Origin: Onchidella celtica
Lineage: Eukaryota; Mollusca; Gastropoda; Systellommatophora; Onchidiidae
DNA length: 64,000 bases
Direction of reading: 5' to 3'
NCBI GenBank assembly: GCA_963931925.1
Contig: OZ007570.1
Span: forward strand, 23,453,840 to 23,517,839
Shown in pieces: positions 39,298 to 51,671 of the stretch. A program made the translations under genes and the position numbers. Every line of letters begins with the position of its first letter. The first letter of the stretch is position 1. The notes beneath the pieces are model-generated. The model was not told the origin of the DNA and searched no databases. It saw nothing but the letters and a program-made list of their open reading frames with translations.

Positions 39298-40437
39298 ATC
39301 TAAACAGCTACCCTTGAACCTGAAGGATCCACATAGCCACAGTTATCTAAAAGGCTACCCTTAACCCTCAAGGATCCACAACTATGAACAAGAGACAAAT
39401 TTTGCAAATGTTTGGAACCTGTTTTTTATTGCAATTGGCTTTGTCTTTTAAGTTTGGATGAAGCATATCGACACGATAACGGACATGCTGTGCTAGGAAG
39501 AAACAAAACGACAGCCAGAATAATAGCAGAATGATAGGAACAAGGAGACGCTACCGGAATCGCCCGCCAGTCTATTTTTCTTGCAGTTTCAATTCTATAT
39601 CTTATCTCTGAATCATTAGTTGCCCGTAGAAAATTGTCTTGAGAAAATAAGAAGGACAGTTATGTAACCATACAACGTATTGCTTTTAAGTTGAGAGTCG
39701 GGCATATTCCTTTGTCTGCACATTGTGGAACGTTGGGCACTAGAGGCAAAAACAAAATAATGTTAGTTATTTTCCCCAAGTCTCTCGTTTATACGATACT
39801 CCATGTCATTATAAGATCTATCAGAACCACCCAGATGTCTGATGTGTATAGAAAATAACTATGACCGCAATGTCCAGATTTTACTGGAAAAATGTCTTAC
39901 CTCACAGAGAAGCACTCCATGCACCCCAAGACTGGACGTGACAACCCAGGCATAAAACGGCAACTGCAGTTAGGACGTGGATCAATAGCATTTGCGTCAT
40001 CAGTTAACGTGGACAAAACTGATCGAATTGGGAATGTTTTCAAAACGGCTGTATATTGTGTCTGGGACAATGTAAATTAAGAGCGTTTCCTCAAAACTCT
40101 GAAGCTCGCTTCCGCCTCTGATAACAGTGAAACCGATAAAAGGAACTATAAACAGCAAAGAAATCCGCATACAATGGGAAACTAACAATTCATTTATAAA
40201 CGAATTCTGCCTGAAAGGGCACTTCTGAATTCCTTGTTGCTTTTGAAATTTTTAGATTGCTGGATAAAAGTTTGGATAGTTTTGCTAAATTTGCTCTTTG
40301 CTAGATATTTATTAATACTGAGAAAATATCTTTCTGGCCCTGTATTGCTCGATGAAAAGGGGCAAACGGAAATCAAAATGATTCGTTATAATTTCAGTCA
40401 ATACGGCCGTCCATATTTTAATGCTGGGGACATGTTC

Positions 40438-40518
40438 GTCTAAAGGCAAGGTGCTCGCCTCTCATGCCGAAGGTAGCGGGTTCGATCCCCGGTCAGTGCA
40501 GGCATGTTGGAATTTTTG
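40438..40518 (+). mobile_element. SINE-M head fragment (first arm of an inverted pair)
   Basis: Only the tRNA-like head is present, from TCTAAAGGCAAGGTGCTCGC through box B (GCGGGTTCGATCCCC) to CAGGCATGTTGGAA. A second, fuller copy lies about 25 bp to the right on the opposite strand, so the two heads can pair in a hairpin. Confidence 0.8.
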
Positions 40519-40539
40519 TTGCATTAGTTTTTTTTAAAA

Positions 40540-40800
40540 TTTTACCCGATCAGCGGCCTTGTTAGACCTGCTCTTTTCGACTTTCAAATGCCAAGGCATC
40601 TTTAACGTGCGCAACTTGCATAAAGGCCCTCCGAGTCTTTAGCCCTTACCGGAGAAGACTATGTGCTCGGTCCTAACTACCACAGGATCAGGGCAGGGAA
40701 TTCCCCCAAATTTCCAATTTGCCTGCACCGACCAGGATTCGAGCCGGTACCTTCGACATGAGAGGCGTCCACTTTGCCTCTAGAGCAACGTATCCCCCAA
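40540..40800 (-). mobile_element. SINE-M copy 2 (minus strand, tail lost)
   Basis: Read on the plus strand it gives the 3' body first (CAGCGGCCTTGTTAGACC, ATCTTTAACGTGCGCAAC), then CCACAGGATCAGGGCAGGG. The inverted tRNA-like head (GATTCGAGCCGG, GAGAGGCGTCCACTTTGCC) comes last. No recognisable tail precedes it. Confidence 0.8.
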
Positions 40801-42589
40801 CTCTCGCGGTCGTATGACCAGCTTTTTTTATAGCCATAGTTCATAGGCTTCTCGGGGGTGAATCCGGACGAATGTGGTTTAACCAGAGAGCACAGATGTA
40901 CAGAGAGGGTTCACTTCCGCCCAATCGTGAAAATGGGTCGCTGCGGTAAACAAGAAATTGAAGAAATGAAAGAGACCTTCTTCACCAAAGGTAGTATGCA
41001 TATCTGTTTACTGTGGTTTGTTCATATTTTTTGACTGAATGAAACTATTTGGAACCGTTTGTAAGCTCCTACGCTCCGTGGAAATGCACAAATGGATATT
41101 ATTTACTGCAGCGACCTACTTTCCGCTCCATGCTAGGCCTAACAGTGGTTTCGCAGAGCCTCCCGTGTCTCGCAGTGCAAATCACCAATAGTGAACCCTC
41201 TCTTTTATATATTATACCTTCTGGTTTAACCGTGACACAGAGCACGGGTAATCATCAAGCACATGTGGTGTGGCAGGTTGCCTTGGCTGCGTTGCTTATC
41301 TGGCAGTGTTAACACACGCCTGACTCCCACAAACATTAAACGCCTTCGGATGCATTAAAATTGCTAATGTTGCGTGCACGTTTTAATTAAATTTTTCCCA
41401 CTGTTAATTTCTCATCTCCTCCCAATTTTGTGGTTGGAAAAGCCTGTCTCAGCCCATATCTTGACAGCTCAGAGAAAATGAGCTTTAGAAGATCTACAAA
41501 AAGAGTTTGAGAGGCCCGAAGAATCAGGTTTTCATTTTGTCACAAGCTTGGCTGGAAGGCGAGAGTTTCAGTAATATCGTTTTTGTTTTTTCAAACTTTT
41601 CTCCCCTCCAACCTGCTCGCTATTTGCTGACAAAATTGAAAGATGGACGAGAAAAAATAAAGTTACATTAATGTTACAGCACGCAGACTTCCCAGGATCA
41701 CATACACCAAAAACATTTTATCTGTTGACACACACTGGGCTTCTTGAAATCTCCCATGCCGCCACAGGTACACATAAATAAATCATCATTTTGTCTACCA
41801 GAAAAATGTTTGTCTCTCGCATATTTTCATAGTTCATCCATTATCCAAGAATGTGGACTTTTGTCATACAGGGCAGCGGTGCTGTGTAAATTACGAGATA
41901 TTTGAAAATTAACAATTTTGAACTTGTTTCTGATAGACAAATAATGTAATAGTTTACTGTTTCACGGTGCCGATAGAAATACTATTAATATTGCCTCGAC
42001 TACTCCTCCTCCTTAGAAAAAAAAGGGGAAAGACAAACTGAATTTGTTTAGAGTATTTTCATACAAGCGTAGCGATTTGATCTTCCTCCTTGAAACCCAA
42101 TCGACAGTTTACATTGAGCTGTAACCTTAGAGAAAAAATGAATAAATCAGCCACCAGGAGCACGCTTGAACTATTGTCTTCACCATGAATACCAAAGCCC
42201 ACGTACGTTATAGCTAATACTTTAAACATTTCTTCAATCAAAACCTTATTCACGGGTTTAGCATTTCGTTTCTGTATCACATCTTTTTCATCATCCTGAG
42301 CCCAAATATAAGATGAGATAATTTAGTGCTTTACAGCTCACGAATCTACAACACACATGAGCAAAGGATATATAATAATATATAGCACCAGTTTAATAGT
42401 ATTCCTTCAACCTAATGGAATTTAATTTCCATTCACTTAGAGACTCGGATCTATTTACAGATCTTTAAAATTGGTAATGGGTATTTATTAGGAATATGGA
42501 GGTTTGAAGAGAACACGCCATGCCAGAATAATATTGATAAAATTGCTCCATGGTCATCTTAATCAGAATGCAAAATTAAAGAGACCTCC
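40801..42589. other. No recognisable gene
   Basis: Unique-looking AT-rich sequence. Frames of up to 87 residues lack motifs and splice context. Confidence 0.55.
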
Positions 42590-42910
42590 AAAAAAAAAAA
42601 AAAACAACAACAACAAATGTGACTCACTTTGATATTTTTTTAGCCATTGGTATTGCACTTAACGGGTTTAACATTTACGGGTGTATTCGAAGTCCCCACT
42701 TAGCACGCTCTTTGTGAAAAACAGACATGCTCAAATTACCAAACGGAACTGCCCCATCTGAAAAAGTGGGTCTAAGTGGCGCGTGAAAGAAACATAAAAG
42801 TCACGATATCATCTCTTTCTGTCCGTGTGTAGAGACTCTGGGACTGCAGTTTCGTAACCTTAGTAACCATTTCCTGTATGAAGTAGTTACCCCAGTTCAG
42901 TATGATTCCT
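42590..42910 (+). repeat. Interspersed repeat D, copy 1 (uninterrupted)
   Basis: From a poly-A/CAACAA stretch onward this matches 46640-46701 plus 47951-48185 in order: TTTAACATT, then CTTAGCACG, TGGCGCGTG, CATCTCTTTCTGTC and CGTAACCTTAG. It serves as the empty-site relative that confirms the LTR-b insertion. Its class is unknown and no terminal repeats were identified. Confidence 0.7.
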
Positions 42911-43369
42911 GTGTCCCGAGGCATATTTTGTGTGTCAAAATGGGTAGAACTAGTAATAATATCCCGGGTAGTTTTTTCCTTTCTTGTCTGAAAGTTCATG
43001 TTACACTGAAGTAATTCGATACTTCTTTCATAAATTTTACCCCCTATTGTTTTCAGAATATTCACCCCTGAAGCATTATAAAAACTAATTAGGTCTCATG
43101 GTATGTTAGAAAGACTTGGGTTCCTCAAACAACTGCGGGTGGTTGGATGTCGCTTCTGATAGGGTCTCCTTCTGTACTATCGTTCTATTAAATTCTTCTA
43201 ATGGCCTTGCTTTTTTCCTAGCACAATATGGCAGTTACCGCGACGATGTGCTTTCTCCAAACTCAAAGACTCCCCAAATAACTTGTTTTGTCTGGGTATC
43301 TCTATGACATTCAGTCTAAGCTCACGCATGCCACTCTGTTGTGTTGCTGTCCCGACGCAGTCTGTGTTT

Positions 43370-43785
43370 AGGTCTTTATTTTAGGAGGTTCGCTGCAATT
43401 GGCATTTACACTTCACTTTTGTTTTTTAATCAGTTTTTTTTTTTTTAGTCCTCTCGTTCTTGTTTCTCTGTGTTTTTGTGGAAGGGATTATTATTTTTTT
43501 TTTTTTTTAGAATTTTGCCCCGGCAGCGGCCTTGTTCGGCCTGCTCTTCTCGACCGTTTAACTGCCAAGGTATCTTTAATGTGTGCAACGTGCACATGGG
43601 CCCTCCGAGTTTTTCGTCCTTATCCGAGAAGAGTAGGTGCTCGATCCTACCCCCCATAGGATCAGGGACAGGAATTGTTTTCCCCCGAAGAAAATTCCAG
43701 TAAGCCTGCACCGACCGGGAATCGAACCGGGTACCTTCGGCATGAGAGGCGAACACCTTGCCACTAAATCACCTTGTCCCATGGC
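43370..43785 (-). mobile_element. SINE-M copy 3, with G-type tail
   Basis: The minus-strand copy has the full body and head (ACCGGGAATCGAACCGGG is box B inverted; GAGAGGCGAACACCTTGCC). On the plus strand it is preceded by a tail, TAGGTCTTTATTTTAGGAGG then a T-rich run, that also occurs in the copies at 48776 and 57985 and differs from the F-type and (ATT)n-type tails. Confidence 0.8.
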
Positions 43786-43959
43786 ATTCATATCGCAATT
43801 CTTTTTTTAAATGTAGTGGAATGAATGAAGACAGCGAGTCTTGTGTGTGCGCCTGGCCTCTTTCTTCCTCTGCCAGACCGGTAATAAGGATGGAGGTTTC
43901 ATCAGTTGAAAAGCAAGAGTTGCATGTAAAGAGAGGGGAAGGGCATCGTCTCTGTCACA

Positions 43960-44117
43960 GCCGGGGCCGTCCTGACATCATTAAGGGCCCCCAGTCAAAG
44001 CAATACGTTTTTCTTCCCCGTTTCAAAATCCAATGTGAATTTTTATGCAACAGGCCTCCTAAACCCTCGGGCCATAGGACAACTGCTCAGTGTGCTCCCG
44101 CGTTAAGAGGGCTGGTG
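43960..44117 (-). mobile_element. Short inverted-repeat element E, copy 2
   Basis: GCCGGGGCCGTCCTGACATC ... CGTTAAGAGGGCTGG is the reverse orientation of 37520-37666, with the shared TTCTTCCCCGTTTC and CAACTGCTCAG blocks. No ORF. Confidence 0.55.
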
Positions 44118-46144
44118 TCACAGCACCAGTGGGCTGATTAGGGAGGAAAGTCCTCTAACAACAACAGCAACAACAAACGAATAGACAAGCAGACCATTTA
44201 AACACAATACTGTACACAATGACAAAAGATTGACATGAACATTTGATTCATCCTTGTAGATCAGTTTCTCAGATTTCGATGGCACAGTTTGCTAACTTCT
44301 TCCTGGATTCATTTTGACGTTGACGTTGATAGATGAATAATTATATCAATCATATTCTGCCTGGTAGTTTTTTTTGTTTTTTTTTAACTTTTGGAACTTT
44401 GGAACAGTGAACGGTGTGTGAATGCATCGAAATAGTGAACGCTCTGTGCAAGCATTGAAACAATGAACGCCTGGTGCATGCATTTCCTGTGGCCTAATGT
44501 GATTATTATCGCTCATCGATTATTTCAGGACTGTCCGGGACATTTTGCCCTGAATGATCGTATCTCCATCAGCCTTTGGAAACACAACCAAACTGTCTTC
44601 CCACAAACTTAATAAAACGAACATCAGCCCTTCTAATTGCACGGTGAAGACATGCATACCTTCGGGGATGTCAATAAAATGTGTTGCTTTTTATACTCTG
44701 GGAATTTTGCAGTTTTGGGGCGTTTTTGTTTTTTTTAAACCCCCGACGCTTCGGAAAAGACGGTACACGAGCTTTCATGTCAACGAGTTTTGAAGCAAAA
44801 TAAGGATATGAGAAGAGAAATCCAACAAGGACATGTATAGCTCACAAAGATTCCCTGTTCTCTGCAGTTACATTATTTTAGCTTGGTTTGGTTTGGTGAC
44901 AGGAACCAGAATCCCAACACACCGGGCATCCTCATATTAAATTCTCCTCTCCCCGCTCATAATTCTACTCAAGGGTTTTCTTACTTATGGTCCCAATGGC
45001 CAGTTGGTTCCATATTTGTCGGGTTCGTCCAGCCTTGTCGCACATCCTTCCATCACCCGGTCAGTACTCCCGTCTCAATCATTCTAGTTGGGGGGGGGGG
45101 GGTGACTTCTTCCGCTCGCAATCGGAGTGTGATCATCTGCAGGAAGTCTTTCCTGTCATGCTGCAGGTCTCTCTCCCCGGGCCCAGCGAGCGTTGTCGGC
45201 AAGTAGATCGGCTGCCTCATTGCCTCTAACACCAGCATGGTCCAGGCAGTATATTCATGTGAGTGACTGGGTGAGGCTTTATAGGATATTAAGCCATTTT
45301 TGTCGAAGTATGTTGTTGTCAACTTTTGGAAGCTATTATTTTAGTGAGCAGGCATTTTTTCAGACAAAGTGGCTTGCAGAAGGAGGGGCAGAGGGGGTGG
45401 CTGCCCATTTCAGGGGGCATTCAATCAAAGAGTAAAATATAAATTAAGTTTTTATTGAAATATGAAACTGTCGCTGTTAACTTCGTTTTACAAGCTGCCC
45501 TACAGTCCCACAAGCTGTGGATCCGTGTTTCAATAATCGAGACCAGGGTAGAGAACCGGTTACATGTTACTACTATGAGTCTTAGGGCAAACGGTCAAGG
45601 AACTGGCCCCGGGCACCACCAAACCTCTGCATGGCACAATTCAGATATCACGTGTTACGATTCTCAAGAACTCAAGAATACTGATAAACAAAATCCATAA
45701 TAGAACGTAATCGTCCATGATAGAAAGAATAAACAGTCACATAACACAGTCTCTTCTCCGTTATTCATCTATTTGCCAAGATTCTCGTTTTGTAGTGACT
45801 TGAAAACGAAAGACTAAGCAAAAAAAGAATTACATTTCTTATTCATAATTTTATTATTATAGGAAAATTTAATGTAACATTAACATCAGTATTTTTTTTT
45901 CGTATTTTGTATTTTGTATACTTCTTTAACCTTCTAGTTCCCGGGAGTGGAGGGGTAATACATTTTGCAATACGTCTGAGATGCATTTTAACTACAGCAA
46001 CGTTGTGAATATCGCTTGGATTCATAATTTACCCGTAGAATAATCCACAGTGATAAAGGTTTGTGGGTGGGCAAGATCTCTTTGTTAAAAAGTCATATTT
46101 CTGTGACTGAAAATTGTCACAGTTATGGCACCCTGGGCTCTAGA
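44118..46144. other. No recognisable gene
   Basis: Contains an AACAAC run near 44158, a G run at 45091-45102 and otherwise unremarkable sequence. Confidence 0.55.
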
Positions 46145-46500
46145 GGGTTAATCCCATTTGGGAAATTGCCTTAGTGTCATTGCAGCCCAGAAATAACTGG
46201 AGCAGACACGTGGATGCCGCAGTGCAGTGCAAGTCGGCGTTTTTTGTTTGGGAGGGTGGGGGGGAGGAAGTTAGGGATACAATTTATTTACTTTTGTTGT
46301 CAGGCCTGCTTTTCTTTTCAAGTTGTCAGAGTTTTTTTTGTCCTTATCCGCGAAGACTAGGTGCTCGATCCTACCTACTAAACGATCAGGGACAGGGAAA
46401 TTTGAGAAAAATCCCAAAATTCCAACATGCCTGCACCGACAGGGATTCCAACCCGGCACATTCGGCAAGAGAGACGATCAGCTTGCCTCTAGACCACTTT
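46145..46500 (-). mobile_element. SINE-M copy 4, with F-type tail
   Basis: On the plus strand the tail (ATCCCATTTGGGAAATTGCC, CATTGCAGCCCAG, CGCAGTGCAGTGCAAGTCGG) comes first. A G-rich spacer follows, then the inverted body (CGAAGACTAGGTGCTCGATC) and head (GCCTGCACCGACAGGGATTC). It is the mirror image of copy 1. Confidence 0.75.
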
Positions 46501-46639
46501 GTATACTCAGCTACTGGAACGATAACATTAACATTTACATTATTCTCTACAAAACAAAGCAAAATGGCACAAAACAGACAATGATCGCAATCACAATGCT
46601 AATAGAGATATTGGCTCCTTGAAAAGAAAAAGACGTACT

Positions 46640-48185
46640 GTAATTCACTTTGCTATTTTGCGCAGATTGGTAGCTGCATTTAACCGGTTTAACATTGACA
46701 GTGTCAGGAACGAGGTGAGTCAGGATATGGGGACTATAGCTCTCGACTGCCCGAGAGGCTGACTCACACTCGGACTATCACACAAAAAAATAACAAAGTA
46801 ACACGACAATAACTTTTGGTCAGGCCTGAAGGGCCATATACATGTAATTATAAATTCGACTGAATAATATAAATATGAGATATGAGTAGGAAATTCAGAT
46901 GGCAACAGCAAAATCAAGTATTCCTAATGAGATATAATATATGCAAATTTCCAGTCATCCAGTCACAATCATATACAATTAACACTAGGAGTAATCAAAA
47001 TTATCTGATGGAATGACAGTCTCACTCCGATACCATTAACGCTAGCAATCTCAGATTCAACTGATAGAATGGACTAGGTTACACACTCGCGCTAACAGCA
47101 ATATCTCTACTGGCATCACAATGCACAGGAATGCAACTATAAACAATTCGATATAATAACTCAACTGCAATTGCTAGACTATTCCACTCTAAGAACTCCA
47201 AATGTGAATATTAAACACAGCTCAGCTTAAGAGCACAAATTAACAGCTACTAAACATCTATCAAATATTTCTATATTCTACTTTCAGTTCCAATAATTTG
47301 TAACACAGGTCTCCACAGGCGACAGCTCCTGGGATCACACTGTATAGTTCAGATCTCAACGTGGGTGACTCTTAGGTAGACTTATGGACATACCCTGCTC
47401 GCTCACAAAAGTGAGCGAAGTATCCAAAAGATTGCTGTGTACACACTGTAGTCTGGCGTACCGAGACTAGAGCTTCCTCTCTATACTATCACTTCTCAAT
47501 AGTACGAGCTCGCTGTCTTCTCCGCTCAGGTGGGAGGCCGCACCAGAATCCGTCATTTGGCCAATGCTCTCAAATATGAAATCGAGGGGGAATGGTGCGT
47601 GTCTGTTTCTATACCCCTGGTGGTTGCTATGGGTCTCTCCTCTCATTGGTCGACCCGGCCCTAGCTACAACATAACAAGTTTGTCTTACTGTTTAACGTA
47701 ACTAAATGGTATATATCGTCAAAGGGTTAACCCATTATTTTAAAATTCGTGCTCCCACGTCTAAATTAACAACTCCCCTCTTATCCCTATTCTTTCCACG
47801 TTTCACGGGCTCCAAGTTCGAGAACTCGTTAACACTTACCCAGTTAAATGAAGGCCATCAGTTACAACATTCCATGCTCGCCAAAAATAACCAGCTCACG
47901 GACTGACAAAAAAAAAAAAAAGAACTCACCCTACGGCTCGTGACAGACAGGCGCACTCTAAAACCCCACCATTTAGCACGTCGTTTGTCGCAAACAGGTA
48001 TGCCAATTAAATCACCAACTGGAATTGCACGAACTGAAATGGTGGCTCTGAATGGCGCGTGCAAGAAAGATAAAAGTGACGCCATCATCTCTTTCTGTCT
48101 CTGTGTTGAGAATCTGGGATTGCAGATTCGTAACCTTAGCAACCGCTTCCTGTATAAATTGGTCACCCCATTTCGTTTATAACAT
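46640..48185 (+). repeat. Interspersed repeat D, copy 2, split by LTR-b
   Basis: The left part (to 46701) ends TTTAACATTGACAG. The right part (from 47951) resumes GCGCACTCTAAAACCCC and runs on through TTAGCACGTCG to TGTATAAATTGGTCACC. The order and spacing follow copy 1 once the 1244-bp LTR and one 5-bp duplication are removed. Confidence 0.7.
46702..47945. mobile_element. Solo LTR of a related family (LTR-b), 5-bp target duplication
   Basis: The 1244-bp block starts TGTCAGGAACGAG and ends GGCTCGTGACA, with identical 5-bp flanks (gacag at 46697-46701 and 47946-47950). Its termini resemble those of LTR-a (TGTCA...CTCGTGACA) but the body is different, so it is a separate family or a diverged subfamily. 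It interrupts an interspersed repeat whose uninterrupted relative lies at 42590-42910, which gives an independent check of both borders. A poly-A run of 14 lies near its right end (about 47908-47921). No coding capacity was seen. Confidence 0.85.
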
Positions 48186-48775
48186 TGGCTGTAAACATGG
48201 AACAGGACAAAGAAGATGAACAATAAAACATGGTTTACGATCTGATAATTAGATTACCACTGTCACAACTAAACATTTAGAACCGTGTTCACAAATGTAT
48301 GGCAATATATAATATTTCCGTATTCTCTGTGCAATTTCTGCTTTCCCCTTGTCATTTTGCATTATGAGCCTCTTGGTCCCAGGAAATGAAATATTGACCG
48401 AAATGAGCAACGCTGTAGAAAACAAAACAAAACAAAACAAAAAAAAAACGACCTGCTTTCCATTTTCTTCTCAAGATATTATGTTGGAGAAAAACATGCT
48501 GTTGTGTCGTAAAGTTCGTCTTCGATTTAATAGCCTACAGTTAATGCCATTATATTTCCACTTAGTTCGGTTTGATTATTAGCATTAACACAGTTTCGTG
48601 TTCTTCATTATAGCATATCGTTGCTTTTATTCTTCTTTCTAATTAAATTTTGTTCCATTGCTTCATCAGTAAAAAAAAATGTAGCGGCCTACATTTTTCA
48701 AGGTCGTTGATTTACTCTCATCCGAAGAATGGTGAAAAAGCGTGCTGCAATGTCGCATAATTCATCATTGGTTTT

Positions 48776-49582
48776 GTCTAGGTCTTTATTAAAGGAGGTT
48801 CCCTGCCCTTGCCATTTGCGTCTGGCTTTATTTGTTTTTATTTTTCTTGTTCTGTTTTTGTGTGTATTGGTGGTCGGGATTAGTTGATTCTTAGAATTTT
48901 GCCTGAGCAGCAGCCTTGTTCGGCCCACAGACTAATAAATCAACCAGACTGGAAACACAAGCTTCGGGCGATGTCGTTTTTTACGGAAGTTAATGAGATG
49001 TGGCCGCATAACCAACGTGGCCGCCGCTCGGGAAATTCCGATTTTAGTTCTATCTGCATTAGAAATTTCTTTTTATTTGTCAAGATTGGTTGTACATGTA
49101 TTGATAATGCATTGTCTTGCCTATCCTTCCATTTTATTGTCTACAGCTGCCTTTTTTTTATTGTTATAAATTATGACCGTCTGGACTTTTAACGACCGCT
49201 GCATTGTAACTGTGCTGAAGCGTCGGTCGCAACCGTAAATCTAATGTGGCGAATGGTTCATGACCTTTCGCTGTTTTGTGACATCACACAATGGGATCAT
49301 CCAGTCTGTTTAATTTATTAGTCTGTGGTTCGGCCTGCTACTCTCGACTTTCAAATGTTTAACGTTTGCACCGTGCACACGGGTCCTCCGAGTTTTTCGT
49401 CCTTATCCTAGAAGACTAGGCACTTGATCATATCTACCATAGGATCAAGGACAGTAAATTCCCCCCCCCCCCCCCAAAAAAAAATAAAAAAATACAAGAT
49501 GCTTGCACCGACCAGGAATCGAACCCTGTATCTTCGGTATGAGAGGCGAGCACCTTGCCATTAAACCATCTTGGCCCTCAGT
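48776..49582 (-). mobile_element. SINE-M copy 5, G-type tail, split by a hAT-type element
   Basis: The tail starts TAGGTCTTTATTAAAGGAGG, and the body then reads GCCTGAGCAGCAGCCTTGTTC up to 48925. The remainder resumes at 49328 (GTTCGGCCTGCTACTCTCG) and runs to the inverted head (CAGGAATCGAACCCTG, GAGAGGCGAGCACCTTGCC). The 402 bp between is a separate insertion with a perfect 8-bp target duplication. An internal poly-C run (about 49460-49475) has expanded within the body. Confidence 0.85.
48926..49327. mobile_element. Non-autonomous hAT-type element with perfect 8-bp TSD
   Basis: The 402-bp insertion has terminal inverted repeats of about 27 bp with a few mismatches: CACAGACTAATAAAT at the left, ATTTATTAGTCTGTG at the right, and CAGACTGGA/TCCAGTCTG further in. 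The 8 bp gttcggcc flank it exactly on both sides (48918-48925 and 49328-49335). The interrupted SINE shows that one copy is the original target. Eight-bp duplications are typical of hAT transposases. There is no ORF, so movement would need an enzyme supplied elsewhere. Confidence 0.9.
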
Positions 49583-50765
49583 TCATCATTGTGGATGACA
49601 CATATTTTATTTCCGCCTGTTTGCCTCATTTCATTATTAGCCTAATCACAGTTTTATCTTCGTCATTTGAGCTGTTCGTTTTCTTTACTACCTCTCCTAA
49701 TTAATTCTGGTCTGCGTTACATCAGCTGTTTCGTTTTGAAGTTAACATTATGGTGAAAGCTGTTTTTTCTTCTCATTGCAAGTGATGAGAGGTTTTCTAC
49801 CATAAATATTTATAGTCAGTATCGCATTAATTCAGGTTCATAAGGCTAATTTCTCTATAAGTGGTTGACACACAATGAGTATGACGCAGAAAGTAGTTTC
49901 AGTTACTTCTGTTTCCATATTAGACTGGCATCAGAAAGTGGCTCCAATAATAAAATAATAATAAATAATGATGGATATTATGATTAAAAACAACAGCAGC
50001 TCTCGTGATATTGAGCCACATGACATTTTCAGCCATCGTACGACAAAGTTTCATGAATTATAATGATAAACAGACAAATCACTAATAACTACCGTTTGAG
50101 CAGTGACCAGTGTCATCTCTAAGCTGTGCGTGTGTTTGCGTGCCACAAACGTTTTGCAATCTGTGCCCAGTGGAAATTAGTAGTGCACGAAAGGTTCCAA
50201 TCCTTTTCTCTGTTTCTATCCTATTGTGCCGTTAAGCGTCCAGGGAAGATGCGGCTTTCAGACGTGGGCCTGAATGGTAGGGTCTGTCATGGTTAGGTTG
50301 ATTCTTTCGGTTTGTTACTTTGACACCTTCTGTCTATCTTTTCCCGAGACGCCCCCTTCCTCAGGATCCATGACTTTTCATGTTATAAAGCTCTGTGTTC
50401 TGGCTGTACGCTCGGAAAGCTCATGAGTTGGCCAGACCACTTCAGCTTTTGTTTCTCTGTGTATATTCTAGACATGGCATAGATCTAGCCCCCATATTGT
50501 CTTTGACGAAAGGTTAACCACCTAAAATAATGTACTAATACCTGATTATATTTACTGAGAAGAAAACTGTTTCTGTTAAAGCTAACATTGCTACATTCAC
50601 AAACAACGAAAAAAAAACAACAACAACTAAACATGTCAAACATTAATTTTCAATTAGCCATGAAAGATAGACAGTGCCAAAACCATAATGAAACAAATCC
50701 AAGTTTACATTTGCACACACTTCCTGCAATGTACATACGCGTACTTCTTTTCACAGGAAAGACAA
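49583..50765. other. No recognisable gene
   Basis: AT-rich unique sequence between SINE copy 5 and MITE-P copy 4. No coding or repeat structure was recognised. Confidence 0.55.
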
Positions 50766-51087
50766 GAATGTTGTTCCACGTACGTACGTACCCCAAGGTT
50801 GTTGTTGTTTTTTTTTACGCCGGGGGTATGTATTTTAAAGCCTTTTGTGATTCCAGAGCTAGACAGCTCCTCTCGAAATACTCCTAACAACAGTCTTGAT
50901 TTAATTATTCTTTCAGATTTCTTTTCGTTTTCCACCTGTTTTTTGGTTGAAAGGGTAGGGTGCAGGGTTAGGGATTCGATGGGATTTTAGGATTGAGGAC
51001 AATTACGGCGTTAGGGATAATAGGTAAGTAGATGTACGCGTCCCTAGCGCAAAACGCTTGGATGCGTATCTACTTATAACAACAGCC
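50766..51087 (-). mobile_element. MITE-P copy 4 (inverted)
   Basis: It reads GAATGTTGTTCCACGTACG at the left and CTACTTATAACAACAGCC at the right, the reverse of the other copies, with GATTCCAGAGCTAGACAGC centrally. An inserted TTGTTGTTG/T-run near 50805 shows local microsatellite growth. Confidence 0.8.
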
Positions 51088-51245
51088 GACAAAGAATGGC
51101 ATAAAAATACGATTTTTACGCACGGTGACTACTAAAATAGAACAAATACATTACCTCGCTCTGATCTTAGCCTTAAATAGTATTCTGAAGTTGCAGCCCA
51201 AGTACGTTGTTTGCACTGTCATCTTGAGATGTAACGTATGTAAAG

Positions 51246-51671
51246 CAGTGGTTCTCAACCTGGACGATTTCGAATTCCAAGGGGACGTTAGCGAAGGAAA
51301 GGGCGACAAGATGGGATGAAAATGATGAGGGTGGAGGGCGGAAACATGAATAGATGACTATTGGGGTGCAAATACAGAGGAGTAACCACTGACTTGTACA
51401 ACAACACACATAGGTGAGTTTTACGAACAGTAAAGGTCAACTTGATTTTTTTTTTTGTGCATTTGGTGAAGAATGATTTCTGTTTAATAATGAATAGACA
51501 ACACGCTTGTTGTCATTAACAAGGCTTTGCAAAACTTACAGTCGAAATTTGTGTGTAGCCTTGTCTTCTTTTGAAATGTATCTGTTGGGTTTGAGTACAG
51601 ATTTAGGAGGAAGGGGGGAGGGGGGAGGGGGAAGGGGGGACGGGAGGGGAGGGGGAGATTGAGGACCACTG
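51246..51671. mobile_element. Non-autonomous hAT element (TTCTCAAC type) copy 2
   Basis: The ends are CAGTGGTTCTCAACCTGG and TTGAGGACCACTG, flanked by atgtaaag at 51238-51245 and atgtaaac at 51672-51679 (7 of 8 identical). A G-rich stretch at about 51610-51656 mirrors the C-rich region of copy 1. No ORF. Confidence 0.88.

Noticed and set aside
47858..48223. 121-residue minus-strand frame
   Set aside because: It spans the LTR-b end and the adjacent interspersed repeat; it is a chance frame across a repeat junction.
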